Shown: positions 8,501 to 15,812 of the stretch, piece after piece
Layout: every line of letters starts with the position of its first letter
Position numbering within the stretch: position 1 is the first letter of the stretch
From: JBBDRJ01 sp963766295
Lineage (GTDB): Bacteria > Actinomycetota > JAICYB01
Direction of reading: 5' to 3'
NCBI GenBank assembly: GCA_963766295.1
Contig: CAVXYW010000002.1
Location: forward strand, 930,001 to 994,000
Length of the DNA stretch: 64,000 bases
Made by a program: the position numbers and the translations under genes
The notes under the pieces: model-generated
Databases searched by the model: none
The model's input: the letters and a program-made list of their open reading frames with translations, nothing else
What the model was told of the DNA's origin: nothing

Positions 8501-8777
8501 CGAAGATCGGTTCGTCCGGGTGACTTTCGTTGTGGGACCGCAGAGACTGCTGCAGATCGAGCGCACACGCGATCGCGACTTCTGGAGAAGCGAACGCAAG
8601 CATGAATCCGTCGCCCATCGACTTGATCTCGCGTCCTTCGTGGGAGGCCACGACGTCGCGAACCAGCCGTTCATGGGTGCGGATGAGGTCCATAGCCGCA
8701 CTGTCCCCGCGGCCCTCGGTAAAGGCGGTGGAGCCTTCCATATCCGTGATCAGAACGGTGATTGAGTCGTTGCTCAT
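5499..8777 (-). CDS. Class III adenylyl cyclase with AAA-type ATPase and TPR region
   Basis: A 1092-residue cytosolic protein. Residues 1-170 are a class III cyclase domain with all six expected catalytic residues: metal-binding Asp12 (ITDMEGST) and Asp56 (SMGDG), ATP-specifying Lys52 and Asp108, and transition-state Asn115 and Arg119 (VNATSR). A P-loop ATPase domain follows (LLAGDAGSGKTRL, Walker B LLLDDLHWAD), then a long TPR-like helical C-terminus. This is the actinobacterial cyclase-STAND architecture, but without a C-terminal LuxR helix-turn-helix. It should make cAMP. The start is ATG 8777; GTG 8795 is possible. The gene ends 110 nt upstream of heliorhodopsin on the same strand. Confidence 0.92.
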   Translation of the reverse strand: MSNDSITVLITDMEGSTAFTEGRGDSAAMDLIRTHERLVRDVVASHEGREIKSMGDGFMLAFASPEVAIACALDLQQSLRSHNESHPDEPIFVRMGINTGPVIEEGGDIYGTTVNATSRIAAKARSGQVLVADSVRVGAGQSSDWNYIDRGLYWLKGLRERWTLYEVTRGAGLAQPAVATGRSPFINRENERSSLRVHVDAALDGRGSFVLLAGDAGSGKTRLSEEVGIEASGRGMRFLVGRCYEASQKLPFAPIVEILEAVERAVSPERFRMILGEAAGEISRLIPHVRVRYPDIPPITDLPDPDQARRYLLSSIRDILANLAHERPLYLLLDDLHWADESTLLFLELLAGELETLPILLIGTYIPAELGATRRLQTAIENLHRRRLVERFHIGPLTPEDLGVLLEALAGKPPPRPLIDLLYGETEGNVFFAEEVVRHLLEQGRVLDDNGEWRPELSDLDLEVPDTIRLTIGRRLESLPEPTRKVLTIAALVGRAFGFDLLEELSDMAEEDLIDALDEAERARVIVSTSEGGAVQFRFDHELIRQTLVGAVSLTRRQMLHRRIADAIESVFAPSLREHAASIAYHLEEAGRRAEPARTHQYLVMAGERALETAAYDEAQRHLDRALILPPSDDPAIRSPILKRLGFAQRALGHREEAIGTWQEALDACDATGDAQAVAALCLDVGLQMLWWRRARDVTDLVDHGLTALAGITSPVEGGLLALSGTAASQSGNYEVANDLLDRALRIAQEHSDDRILGLALHSRAVHHFNYSEFRQALERGTESIEHLRRTSDLWTLAEALGYVSASANWLGDYTRSLQTGTEAERLGRRLGNWPAWVFGQRAVFNNEFKTNPSPTTYELDGREALELGRQQGFDWLCALGHTRMGLASFWFGRWDEAVARFEEAVRLNVRGSTSGYEAPLFLTLAYIGDRKRTLDMIERRRDEFAQPGRANTTSAWNTTLSALEAYVMLGERDQAASLFPLITELLEKGVVARGLDYRLLDTLAGVSAMCAGEWESSETHFENALRRAQSDRIKIEEADACRFYARMLSDRGAPGDARRARELLVRATDAFNKMSMVRHEELARDLLRQIA

Positions 8778-8864
8778 GAGATCGCCAGGCGCCACGGGTT
8801 TGTGGGAACCCTAGCCCCTCAACGAGAATCTCATTTTCTGGCGGCAAGGGTTGAGGGGGGTGGC

Positions 8865-9347
8865 ATGCCGAATCAACAGATGGTGGCGCAGACGAACGAT
8901 GTGCTGTCGGCGGCGTCGACGATCAAGCTCGTTCGGGAGTACCCGGATGCGTTCGCGATGCTGGCCGAGCCGGGCAGTCTGGTCGAAGTAGCGCGCGACG
9001 TCCTCAAGGTAGGCAGATCCGGACTCGACTACTTGTCGGCCATGCCGACTGCGATTCAAGAAGCCATCAGAGCAGCGATCTATGAAGCGCTAACGGAGCG
9101 AAAAGGCAAGCCGGCCAAGCCCGTGCAGGTCTCTTATATGCCGAGCTACGACTTCGGGGTGCAGGTGGTCGACTATGGGCAGGCCGTGACCATCCAGATC
9201 AGCGGACCCTACTCGTCCTCGTCGCCAAAAGAGAAGGCGGCTTACGCAAAGAGTGGCGCGAGCGCCGGTGGCGCAAGGAAGCCGGCACGAAGAACGACAT
9301 CGGTTAGGAAGACCGGCGCGAAGCGACCGCGGCGACGCGGGCGCTGA
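8865..9347 (+). CDS. Hypothetical protein with basic C-terminal tail
   Basis: A 160-residue protein that I do not recognise. Residues 1-75 are helical (NDVLSAASTIKLVREYPDAF). A short beta-like segment follows (VQVSYMPSYDFGVQVVDYG), and the last 25 residues are Arg/Lys-rich (KPARRTTSVRKTGAKRPRR), suggesting nucleic acid or polyanion binding. GAGGGGGGT precedes the ATG at 8865. The 3' end overlaps the convergent exonuclease gene by 44 nt, so the basic tail is antisense to the exonuclease C-terminus. There is no signal peptide or membrane helix. Confidence 0.7.
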   Translation: MPNQQMVAQTNDVLSAASTIKLVREYPDAFAMLAEPGSLVEVARDVLKVGRSGLDYLSAMPTAIQEAIRAAIYEALTERKGKPAKPVQVSYMPSYDFGVQVVDYGQAVTIQISGPYSSSSPKEKAAYAKSGASAGGARKPARRTTSVRKTGAKRPRRRGR

Positions 9348-10185
9348 GCTCGGGGGCGGCCAGCTCGTCGGCGATCTCTTCAAAGGCCGGCGTGGGTCCC
9401 GTCCAAAGCAGCTCGTCGATGGATGAGATAAGCGGCGTGTCCGCGCGCAGCGTGGCCAAGTCTTTGAACAACATCGCCAGCTCGCGGTTCTCCGCGAGGG
9501 TTCGAGCCAGACGATCCGGGCCGCGGACGGGGAGCTTCCACTCCGTGTGTGAGTCGGGGATGGCTTCGAGCGTTCCGTAGCGCGCGAGAAGGGTTGAGGC
9601 CGTCTTCGGCCCCCAGCCTTGCAGTCCGGGGAACCCGTCCGAACTGTCGCCGGTGAGTGCCAAGTAATCGGGTATCGACTTCGGCGGGACGCCGAACTTC
9701 TGTATCACGCCGTCCTCGTCGCGTAGCTCGCGCTTGCGACGATCGAACTGGACGACGTGCTTTCCGACGACGCATTGGCCAACGTCCTTGTCGGGAGTGC
9801 AGATGAGCACCTGCTCGACGCGTTTGTCTCGGGAAGCGATGAGCGCTCCGGCGGCGAGTGCGTCGTCCGCTTCGAGATCGATCATGTCCCAGACGACGAC
9901 GCCCATCGCGCGCAGCGCGTCTTCGAGTGGGTGGAACTGGTCGAGCAGCTCCTTCTCGACGCCGGCGCTGCTCTTGTAGCCCGGCCACAAGTCGTTGCGG
10001 AACGACTCGATGACGTGGTCGGTAGCGACGGCGAGATGGGTCACGCCGCTTTCGAACATCCCGATAACGGAGCCGAGCACCCCTCCTATCGCCGCGATCT
10101 CCATGCCGGCCTTGCTGCGCTTCTTGGGGACGGCGAAGTAGTGCCGGAAGAGCTCGTAGGTGCCGTCCAAAAGGTGAACCCTCAC
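9304..10185 (-). CDS. 5'-3' exonuclease / flap endonuclease-like protein
   Basis: A 293-residue protein resembling the N-terminal nuclease domain of DNA polymerase I. The metal-binding acidic residues are present: Asp7 in VHLLDGTYE, the EADDALA cluster, TPDKDVGQ, and TGDSSDGFPGLQGWGPKTA, which leads into the helix-hairpin-helix. There is no polymerase domain, so it is a stand-alone flap nuclease probably acting on Okazaki or repair intermediates. The GTG start at 10185 is preceded by GGAGAA, and the first strand containing Asp7 requires this start. A 13-bp inverted repeat spans the start codon and may block translation. Confidence 0.88.
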   Translation of the reverse strand: MRVHLLDGTYELFRHYFAVPKKRSKAGMEIAAIGGVLGSVIGMFESGVTHLAVATDHVIESFRNDLWPGYKSSAGVEKELLDQFHPLEDALRAMGVVVWDMIDLEADDALAAGALIASRDKRVEQVLICTPDKDVGQCVVGKHVVQFDRRKRELRDEDGVIQKFGVPPKSIPDYLALTGDSSDGFPGLQGWGPKTASTLLARYGTLEAIPDSHTEWKLPVRGPDRLARTLAENRELAMLFKDLATLRADTPLISSIDELLWTGPTPAFEEIADELAAPELSARVAAVASRRSS

Positions 10186-10209
10186 GGCTTGATTCTCCGT
10201 GAGGGTTCA
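10175..10209 (-). promoter_or_regulatory. 13-bp inverted repeat enclosing an exonuclease start codon
   Basis: The arms TGAACCCTCACGG and CCGTGAGGGTTCA are perfect complements with a 9-nt loop. In the exonuclease mRNA the right arm contains the GTG start, and the ribosome site GGAGAA spans the end of the left arm and the loop. The hairpin would hide both. TTTT follows after 2 nt, so weak termination for the upstream aldehyde dehydrogenase gene is an alternative. Confidence 0.65.
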
Positions 10210-10232
10210 GTCCTTCTGCTACCGCACAACTG

Positions 10233-11657
10233 TCAGCCGGAAAGCTGGAGCGACTTGATCTCCAGGAATTCCTCTAGTCCGTACTTGCCGGCCTCGCGGC
10301 CGTGACCCGACTGCTTGAAGCCGCCGAACGGAGCCATGATGTTGAAGCCCCCGCCGTTGATGTCGATCTGGCCCGCGCGGATCTGGCGTGCGACGGCCTT
10401 GGCCTTCTCCGGATCGGCGGACGAAACCGCTGCCGCCAGTCCGTAGATCGTGTCGTTGGCGATCTGGACGGCCTCTTCCTCGGAGTCGTAAGGAATGATC
10501 GAGAGCACGGGACCGAAGATTTCTTCCTGCGCGATGGTCATGTCGTTGCGCACGTCAGAAAACACGGTCGGCTTCACGAAGTAGCCAGTCTCGAGACCCT
10601 CGGGCTTGCCCGGCCCGCCGGTGACGAGCTTGGCGCCTTCCTCGATGCCCTTGTTGATGTAGCCCTGCACGCGGTCCCATTGCGTTTCCGAAGCCAGCGG
10701 TCCAAGGCGAGTGTTCGCGTCGGTCGGGGGCCCGGGTGTGTAGGTCTCTGCAGCCGTCTTGGCCAAAGCTTCGACTTCAGCCAGCTTCGACCTCGGGACG
10801 AGCATGCGCGTGAGAGCAGTGCACGTCTGTCCTGAGTTCAGGTAAGCACCACCGACGCCGGCCGGTACCGCGGCGTTGAGATCGGCGTCCTCGAGAAGGA
10901 CATTGGGCGACTTGCCGCCGAGCTCCAGCGCCACTCGCTTCACGGTGGCCGATGCAAGTTCGGAGATGCGTCGTCCGGCTCGGGTCGAACCCGTGAACGA
11001 GATCATGTCGACCTCGGGGTGCGAGACGAGAGCCTCGCCGACGACCGGGCCGGACCCTGAGATCAGGTTGAAGACGCCGGCCGGCAAGCCGACCTCGTCG
11101 ATGATCTCAGCAAGGATCCATGCGCTGTGCGGCGCGACCTCACTGGGCTTGAGGACGACGGTGCATCCGACGGCGAGAGCGGGCGCGACCTTGAGCGCCA
11201 CTTGATGTAGCGGGTAATTCCACGGCGTGATCGCAGCGACGACGCCGACCGGCTCCTTCACGACTTCCGAGGTTCCGATCTTCTCGGTGAAGTCGTAGCC
11301 GGCGAGTATTCCGGAGAAAGCGCCGAAGTTCATCGACGGTAGGCCGGCCTGCACGATCTTGGAAAGACCGAGAGGCATCCCGTTCTCGCGCGAGATGACG
11401 TTCGCTATCTCGTCGGACCGTGCTTGTAGTCCCTCTTGGATGCGCTGCAGATATTTCCCGCGATCCTCTACGGAAGTGGCCGCCCAGCTGTTGAAGGCGG
11501 CTCGCGCCGCGCGGACGGCCTTGTCGGCGTCGTCGGCCGAACCTTCGGGCACCGTCCCGATGACCTCTTCGGTCGATGCATCGATTACGTCGATGGTCCC
11601 GGTTCCCGTGGACGGTATCCACGATCCGTCGACATAGATCTTGTCGGTGTTAGCCAT
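10233..11657 (-). CDS. Aldehyde dehydrogenase family protein
   Basis: A 474-residue NAD(P)-dependent aldehyde dehydrogenase. The catalytic set is complete: Asn147 (TPWNYP), Lys170 (VLKPSEVAP), Glu245 (ALELGGKSPN) and nucleophile Cys279 (NSGQTC). The C-terminal PFGGFKQSGHGREAG is also typical. It oxidises an aldehyde to the acid. The substrate cannot be told, and the GQTCTA context fits the broad-range bacterial group. GGGGAGG precedes the ATG. It lies upstream of the exonuclease gene on the same strand, 47 nt apart. Confidence 0.93.
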   Translation of the reverse strand: MANTDKIYVDGSWIPSTGTGTIDVIDASTEEVIGTVPEGSADDADKAVRAARAAFNSWAATSVEDRGKYLQRIQEGLQARSDEIANVISRENGMPLGLSKIVQAGLPSMNFGAFSGILAGYDFTEKIGTSEVVKEPVGVVAAITPWNYPLHQVALKVAPALAVGCTVVLKPSEVAPHSAWILAEIIDEVGLPAGVFNLISGSGPVVGEALVSHPEVDMISFTGSTRAGRRISELASATVKRVALELGGKSPNVLLEDADLNAAVPAGVGGAYLNSGQTCTALTRMLVPRSKLAEVEALAKTAAETYTPGPPTDANTRLGPLASETQWDRVQGYINKGIEEGAKLVTGGPGKPEGLETGYFVKPTVFSDVRNDMTIAQEEIFGPVLSIIPYDSEEEAVQIANDTIYGLAAAVSSADPEKAKAVARQIRAGQIDINGGGFNIMAPFGGFKQSGHGREAGKYGLEEFLEIKSLQLSG

Positions 11658-11796
11658 GTGGCCTCCCCTTGATCGCTCGCGTCAATAAACGTACTCCGTG
11701 TTACAGATTACGCGCCTCGAAAGGGAAACTCCCATCCGCGCGGTCGCCATTCCCACGGATCCACAGATCCGGCGGACGGCCTTGCGGCTATGGAGC

Positions 11797-11841
11797 GCTC
11801 TGAGGTCGTCGGGCGTTCGCCGACGCCGACGACCTCAGAGC
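11797..11841 (-). terminator. Long inverted repeat, likely terminator of the secreted-protein gene
   Basis: Arms GCTCTGAGGTCGTCGG (11797-11812) and their perfect complement (11826-11841) form a 16-bp stem with a 13-nt loop, 5 nt after the stop codon of the secreted-protein gene. There is no T-tract, so this may be an intrinsic-like actinobacterial terminator or an mRNA-end stabiliser. Confidence 0.65.
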
Positions 11842-11846
11842 ACGGA

Positions 11847-12698
11847 CTAACAGCGCAGGAAGATCGTGAACGTGCGATCAGACGCTGTGCCGTCGGAATC
11901 CGCCGTCTCGACCAGGACCACGAACTCTTCGTCGAGGCCCTTCGTGACGGTTATCTGGCCTGTAGCTTCGTGGATGCTTCCGGTTACCGCGCAGCCGGAC
12001 AGGGTCTGCGCGAAGCCGACCTCGTATTCACCATCTGCCGTCTGCTCACTGGAGAAGGCGTAGTAGCTGTCGATAAGATCGCCGGTCTCGCCGTCGACGG
12101 TCGCGAAAGCTTGCTTAACGAAGTAGCCGAATACGTCGATGATCAGGTTGGTCCTCGCCCCGAAGTTCCTCACGAGTAGGTCGTCCGTGCACGGATCGGA
12201 TCCCGTGAAGAATTCGTTGCAGACCTTTACGGCGCCTGCATTCGTCGCGTTCAGGGCGGTCGAATAGTTGAGGAACGTGGCGTTGGGTGCGGACGGTGTC
12301 GGGTCGGCCCAGGGATAGACACGGACGAAGCCGCGGCCGTCAGGATCGACGGCGGTGATGCTGACCTGGACCGAGACCGCAAGCGGTGATACCCCACAGG
12401 GCCCGGCGTTCCCGCCTTGATCTTCAAAGCTCGTGGCAGAATTCGGCTCGTCGCGAACAGAGAAGGCCCGCACGGTGCCTACACTCAGCCTTCCTCCACC
12501 GCCGAAGCGTGTGTCGACGACTCGACACGGATCCGTTGGAACAAACACCTGATCGGGGCTGCCTGCGTTGGTGTCGGCCGTTCCAACCTGACCAAGGCTG
12601 GGCGATCGAGATTCGTTTCCGGCGACGAACGAGGGTGTCACCACCCCGATCAACAGGAGCAACGTGAAGCCGACCAAGATCTTGCTGGAACGAGGCAT
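11847..12698 (-). CDS. Secreted protein with PCRVVDTR-type motif
   Basis: A 283-residue exported protein. A signal peptide is clear (MPRSSKILVGFTLLLLIGVV, then PSFVAG). A mature region includes VPTDPCRVVDTRFGG, a motif common in large surface and secreted proteins of actinobacteria and acidobacteria. Four or more cysteines (GPCG, KVCNEFF, DPCTDD, SGCAV and the C-terminal Cys) suggest disulfides outside the cell. The rest is beta-rich. The start at 12698 was chosen because GGGAGGGG precedes it. Function is unknown, and surface structure or adhesion is only a guess. Confidence 0.75.
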   Translation of the reverse strand: MPRSSKILVGFTLLLLIGVVTPSFVAGNESRSPSLGQVGTADTNAGSPDQVFVPTDPCRVVDTRFGGGGRLSVGTVRAFSVRDEPNSATSFEDQGGNAGPCGVSPLAVSVQVSITAVDPDGRGFVRVYPWADPTPSAPNATFLNYSTALNATNAGAVKVCNEFFTGSDPCTDDLLVRNFGARTNLIIDVFGYFVKQAFATVDGETGDLIDSYYAFSSEQTADGEYEVGFAQTLSGCAVTGSIHEATGQITVTKGLDEEFVVLVETADSDGTASDRTFTIFLRC

Positions 12699-12822
12699 GA
12701 CCCCTCCCGTCACGGGCCCTCTTCGACCCTCCCGATTTCCTCGAGTCCCCAGTTGAGTCTACGCCTGAGGTCCAGGCCAACCTGAGCCGAACGGTCCGCG
12801 GACTTGGGCGAAAGCAGGGCCC

Positions 12823-12858
12823 TTGACAGTTACCGATAGTAACGTTACTGTCAGTAAC
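12823..12858 (+). promoter_or_regulatory. Promoter with two tandem TetR-type operators
   Basis: -35 TTGACA (12823-12828), a 17-bp spacer and -10 TACTGT (12846-12851). Two 15-bp palindromes GTTAC-N5-GTAAC lie back to back at 12829-12843 and 12844-12858, over the spacer, the -10 and the predicted start site. The ATG at 12862 gives a leaderless mRNA. The position suggests repression by the TetR protein encoded immediately downstream. Confidence 0.8.
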
Positions 12859-12861
12859 AGA

Positions 12862-13560
12862 ATGGCCAGACGGCTCAGAGAACGCCATCGTCACGACCGC
12901 CGGCGCCGGGAGGGCTCCGAGCGCGTGGACCGCGCTGCGGCGCGAGAGCGAAAACGGCAGCGCCTCCTGGAGGCGGCCGTGAATGTCGTACGAAGAGAAG
13001 GGCCGGCCGTCTCGATGGACGAGATCGCGCATGAAGCCGGCGTCACCAAGCCCATCATCTACCGGGTCTTCGGTGACCGCGAGGGGCTGACCAAGGCGCT
13101 GGCAGAACGATTCGCGGACGAGCTCGCGGCTTCTCTCCAAAAGGCCATAAATGAGGCGACGACCGACAGAGATCGTGTGTCCGGCGCCATCGACGCGTAC
13201 CTTGCCTTCATCGAGAAGGAACCGTCCATAGTGCGGTTCTTGATCCACCGAAGCCTCGAGTCGGTTGAAAGCACAGGTGTGGCGATGTCCGGCTTCGTGA
13301 ATCGTGTCGGACAACAGATCACCCAGGCCATCGGTGAAGCGATGCGTTCGCGAGGCTTGGATTCAGGTGCAGCCGAGCCTTGGGGGTACGCGATCGTGGG
13401 GGCCGTACACCTTGCGGGCGATTGGTGGCTCGAGCGCAAGACGATGACTCGTGAACGTCTGGTGGATTACCTCACGACATTGGTTTACGACGGAATGAAG
13501 GATTACGACTTGCCCGATCGGGCATCGAAGAACAAGAGCTCAATTTCGGAGGAACTATGA
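12862..13560 (+). CDS. TetR family transcriptional regulator
   Basis: A 232-residue regulator. An Arg-rich N-terminal extension precedes the TetR helix-turn-helix (about residues 35-80, SMDEIAHEAGVTKPIIYRVF). The C-terminal half is a ligand-binding and dimerisation domain. The start is ATG 12862, not the upstream in-frame TTG at 12823, because that TTG is part of the -35 box. It probably autoregulates through the two palindromes before it. It overlaps the next gene by ATGA, so the membrane protein is likely its main target. The ligand is unknown. Confidence 0.92.
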   Translation: MARRLRERHRHDRRRREGSERVDRAAARERKRQRLLEAAVNVVRREGPAVSMDEIAHEAGVTKPIIYRVFGDREGLTKALAERFADELAASLQKAINEATTDRDRVSGAIDAYLAFIEKEPSIVRFLIHRSLESVESTGVAMSGFVNRVGQQITQAIGEAMRSRGLDSGAAEPWGYAIVGAVHLAGDWWLERKTMTRERLVDYLTTLVYDGMKDYDLPDRASKNKSSISEEL

Positions 13561-15302
13561 ACGGGACTTTGGCGCAAGCCGATATCGGTCCCCTGGCTGA
13601 TTGGCCCGGGGTTTACCTGCTACTCGGGGGCTTCGTTGCTGTAGTCGTTGCGCTTTGGGCATTCGGGCGTGGCGCCACTACGCCGACGCCCACCGCGATC
13701 GCCCTGCGGATTTCCAACACGCTCGAACGCCTCACGAAGGTTCCGGGTTGGGCGGCCGCCATGGTCGGTACTGCGTCGTTCGGCTTGCTGGTCGCGGGGA
13801 TGGGCTTCTACAACGACGTTGCCTGGCACGTTGGGCTTGGTCGCGACGAAGTGCTGTTCACGCCGCCGCATACCGCGATCGTTATCGGCCTCCAATTGAT
13901 CGCAGCGTCCGCGCTGCTGGGGATCTGGATAGCCACCGTCACAAAGAAAGATGTTGGATTCAGGATCTGGGGTCTCCAGGTGCCGTGGTCGGCGTTGATG
14001 ATGGGTTTCATCGGCGCATCCGCGCTGGCCGGATTCCCGTTGGACGAGCTTTGGCACCGGCAGAACGGGATCGACGTAACGCTTTGGAGTCCCACACATC
14101 TCTTGATGGTCATCGGCGCGTCTATCAGTCCGATGGCGTCCTGGCTGGCTTTGTCCGAAGCCAAGGTGGATCCGGAATCGGGTGCTTGGGCGAAGGGTCT
14201 GCACATGACGGTCGGGGTATTCACGATCCTTGGGCTTTCGAGCGTTCAAGGCGAGTTCGCTTTCGGCGTTCCGCAGTTCCAGCAGCTCTATCACCCGGTT
14301 CTGTTCGCGCTTGCCGCAGGTTTCGCTCTGACGGCCGTTGCGATGGTGGTCCGGCGTTGGTGGGCGCCCTTGGTGGTAGGTGGCGCCGGAGTATTGATCG
14401 GTGCCGGCGACCGCTTCGCTGAAGCCGGAAACAGTCAGCCGCGCTCGGCAACGTTGTACGTGACGGCGGCGATCGGCGTGGCACTTGTGGCGAAGTTGTT
14501 CGGAACCGAGAAGCGCGGACGATTCGCCGTTGCGTCCGGCTTGGCCGTTGCAACCATTGGACTGGCCGGCGAGTGGTGGTGGAGTCAGAGCGGCTATCAG
14601 CCGTGGGGACGTGCGCTACTGCCTGAAGCTCCGATCCTGGCCGGCGTGGCTGCGTTGGGTGCGGCGGTGCTCGGTGTGGCCTTCGCCGGCGGCCTACTGC
14701 GGCAGAAGGGTGTCGTAAGTCGACCGGCCATAGTCGTCGCCTCGATCGCCGCGCTTCTAGCTCTGACGATTCCGTTCCCCCGTGAGGGCGGAGACGTAAG
14801 TGCGCATATAGACACCACGGTCAGAGACGGCAACGTCAGCGTTCGAGCCGAGATAGATCCGCCCGATGCCGCATTGGATGCTCGCTGGTTCCAGCTCATC
14901 TCCTGGCAGGGCGGAGGATTCGAGCGGGCCGAGATGGAGCCGACTTCGGAACCGGGTGTCTATCAAAGCGACGGCTCGGTACCGGCGACCGGGAAGTGGA
15001 AGACGTTGCTCCGGTTCCACCGCGGCACGGAGATGCTGGCGATCCCGATCTGGCTACCGGCCGACTCCGAGATCAACGCACCGGAGGTAGCGATCGTCGA
15101 TCGCACCGAGCGATTCACCAAGGAGCAGCGCTTCTTGCTCCGTGAGCAGCGTCCGGGACCGGCGTGGTTCTCCTACGCCGTCTTCATCGGCTTAGGTCTG
15201 GTCGCCGTCGGTTGGATCGCAGGCTTCGCCTACGTGGCACGGCAGATAACGCGACGGGAAGAAAGGGTCGCTCCTCCCGTCGATCACGTGGCACGCGTAT
15301 AA
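13557..15302 (+). CDS. Polytopic membrane protein with extracytoplasmic C-terminal domain
   Basis: A 581-residue protein that I cannot name. About ten hydrophobic helices occupy residues 1-405. A soluble domain follows (about 415-535; IDTTVRDGNVSVRAEIDP, GKWKTLLRFHRG), resembling the beta-sandwich regions of YtkA/CopC-like proteins. A last membrane helix lies near 545-567. His and Trp occur in membrane loops (YNDVAWHVG, DELWHRQNG), which could bind metal or haem, but this is inference. It is translationally coupled to the TetR gene by ATGA and is likely repressed by it. A transport or stress role for the envelope is plausible. Confidence 0.7.
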   Translation: MNGTLAQADIGPLADWPGVYLLLGGFVAVVVALWAFGRGATTPTPTAIALRISNTLERLTKVPGWAAAMVGTASFGLLVAGMGFYNDVAWHVGLGRDEVLFTPPHTAIVIGLQLIAASALLGIWIATVTKKDVGFRIWGLQVPWSALMMGFIGASALAGFPLDELWHRQNGIDVTLWSPTHLLMVIGASISPMASWLALSEAKVDPESGAWAKGLHMTVGVFTILGLSSVQGEFAFGVPQFQQLYHPVLFALAAGFALTAVAMVVRRWWAPLVVGGAGVLIGAGDRFAEAGNSQPRSATLYVTAAIGVALVAKLFGTEKRGRFAVASGLAVATIGLAGEWWWSQSGYQPWGRALLPEAPILAGVAALGAAVLGVAFAGGLLRQKGVVSRPAIVVASIAALLALTIPFPREGGDVSAHIDTTVRDGNVSVRAEIDPPDAALDARWFQLISWQGGGFERAEMEPTSEPGVYQSDGSVPATGKWKTLLRFHRGTEMLAIPIWLPADSEINAPEVAIVDRTERFTKEQRFLLREQRPGPAWFSYAVFIGLGLVAVGWIAGFAYVARQITRREERVAPPVDHVARV

Positions 15303-15324
15303 CGCCGCGCGGCATCCTTCTCGG

Positions 15325-15810
15325 ATGGACGTACGTCCGGGAGAAGCACGTGACCTCGAACAACTGAATGAGCTCTACAACCTTTACGTCCTGACTTCAT
15401 CGGTAACGTTCGACATCGAACCGATAACCATGGACGCCCGTCGGGCATGGTTCGAGGAGTTCGGCGGCCGTTATCTGCTATTCGTGGCTGTTGAGAGCAA
15501 CCTTGTCGTCGGATACGCACACAGCAAGTACTTCCGGCCCAAACAGGCCTATGAGACTTCGGTCGAAACGACCGTCTACGTCGCTCAATCGGAAGTGGGC
15601 AAGGGAGTCGGCAAACAGCTCTACTCGGCTCTCTTCGTCGGATTAGCGGATCGAGACGTCCATCGCGCCTACGCCGGGATAACGATGCCCAACGACGCCT
15701 CGGTGGCCCTGCACGAGAGGTTTGGATTTCGGCAAGTTGCCTATTTCAGCGAGCAAGGACGAAAGTTCGGTAGGTATTGGGATGTGGCCTGGTTCGAGAA
15801 GGAGCTCTAG
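15325..15810 (+). CDS. GNAT family N-acetyltransferase, phosphinothricin acetyltransferase-like
   Basis: A 161-residue GNAT enzyme. MDVRPGEARDLEQLNELYN matches the N-terminus of the Pat/Bar-like subgroup, and ETTVYVAQSEVGKGVGKQLY contains the acetyl-CoA pyrophosphate-binding motif (Q/R-x-x-G-x-G/A-like, about 92-100). NDASVALHERFGFRQVAYF is the usual C-terminal motif. It acetylates a primary amine. Subgroup members act on phosphinothricin, methionine sulfoximine or related amino acids, so the substrate is uncertain. It is 22 nt after the membrane protein and 2 nt before the SDR gene, on the same strand. Confidence 0.88.
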   Translation: MDVRPGEARDLEQLNELYNLYVLTSSVTFDIEPITMDARRAWFEEFGGRYLLFVAVESNLVVGYAHSKYFRPKQAYETSVETTVYVAQSEVGKGVGKQLYSALFVGLADRDVHRAYAGITMPNDASVALHERFGFRQVAYFSEQGRKFGRYWDVAWFEKEL

Positions 15811-15812
15811 AG

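Noticed and set aside
12823..12861. N-terminal extension of the TetR gene starting at TTG 12823
   Set aside because: The TTG is part of a good -35 box and the extension would translate the operator. ATG 12862 is the better start.
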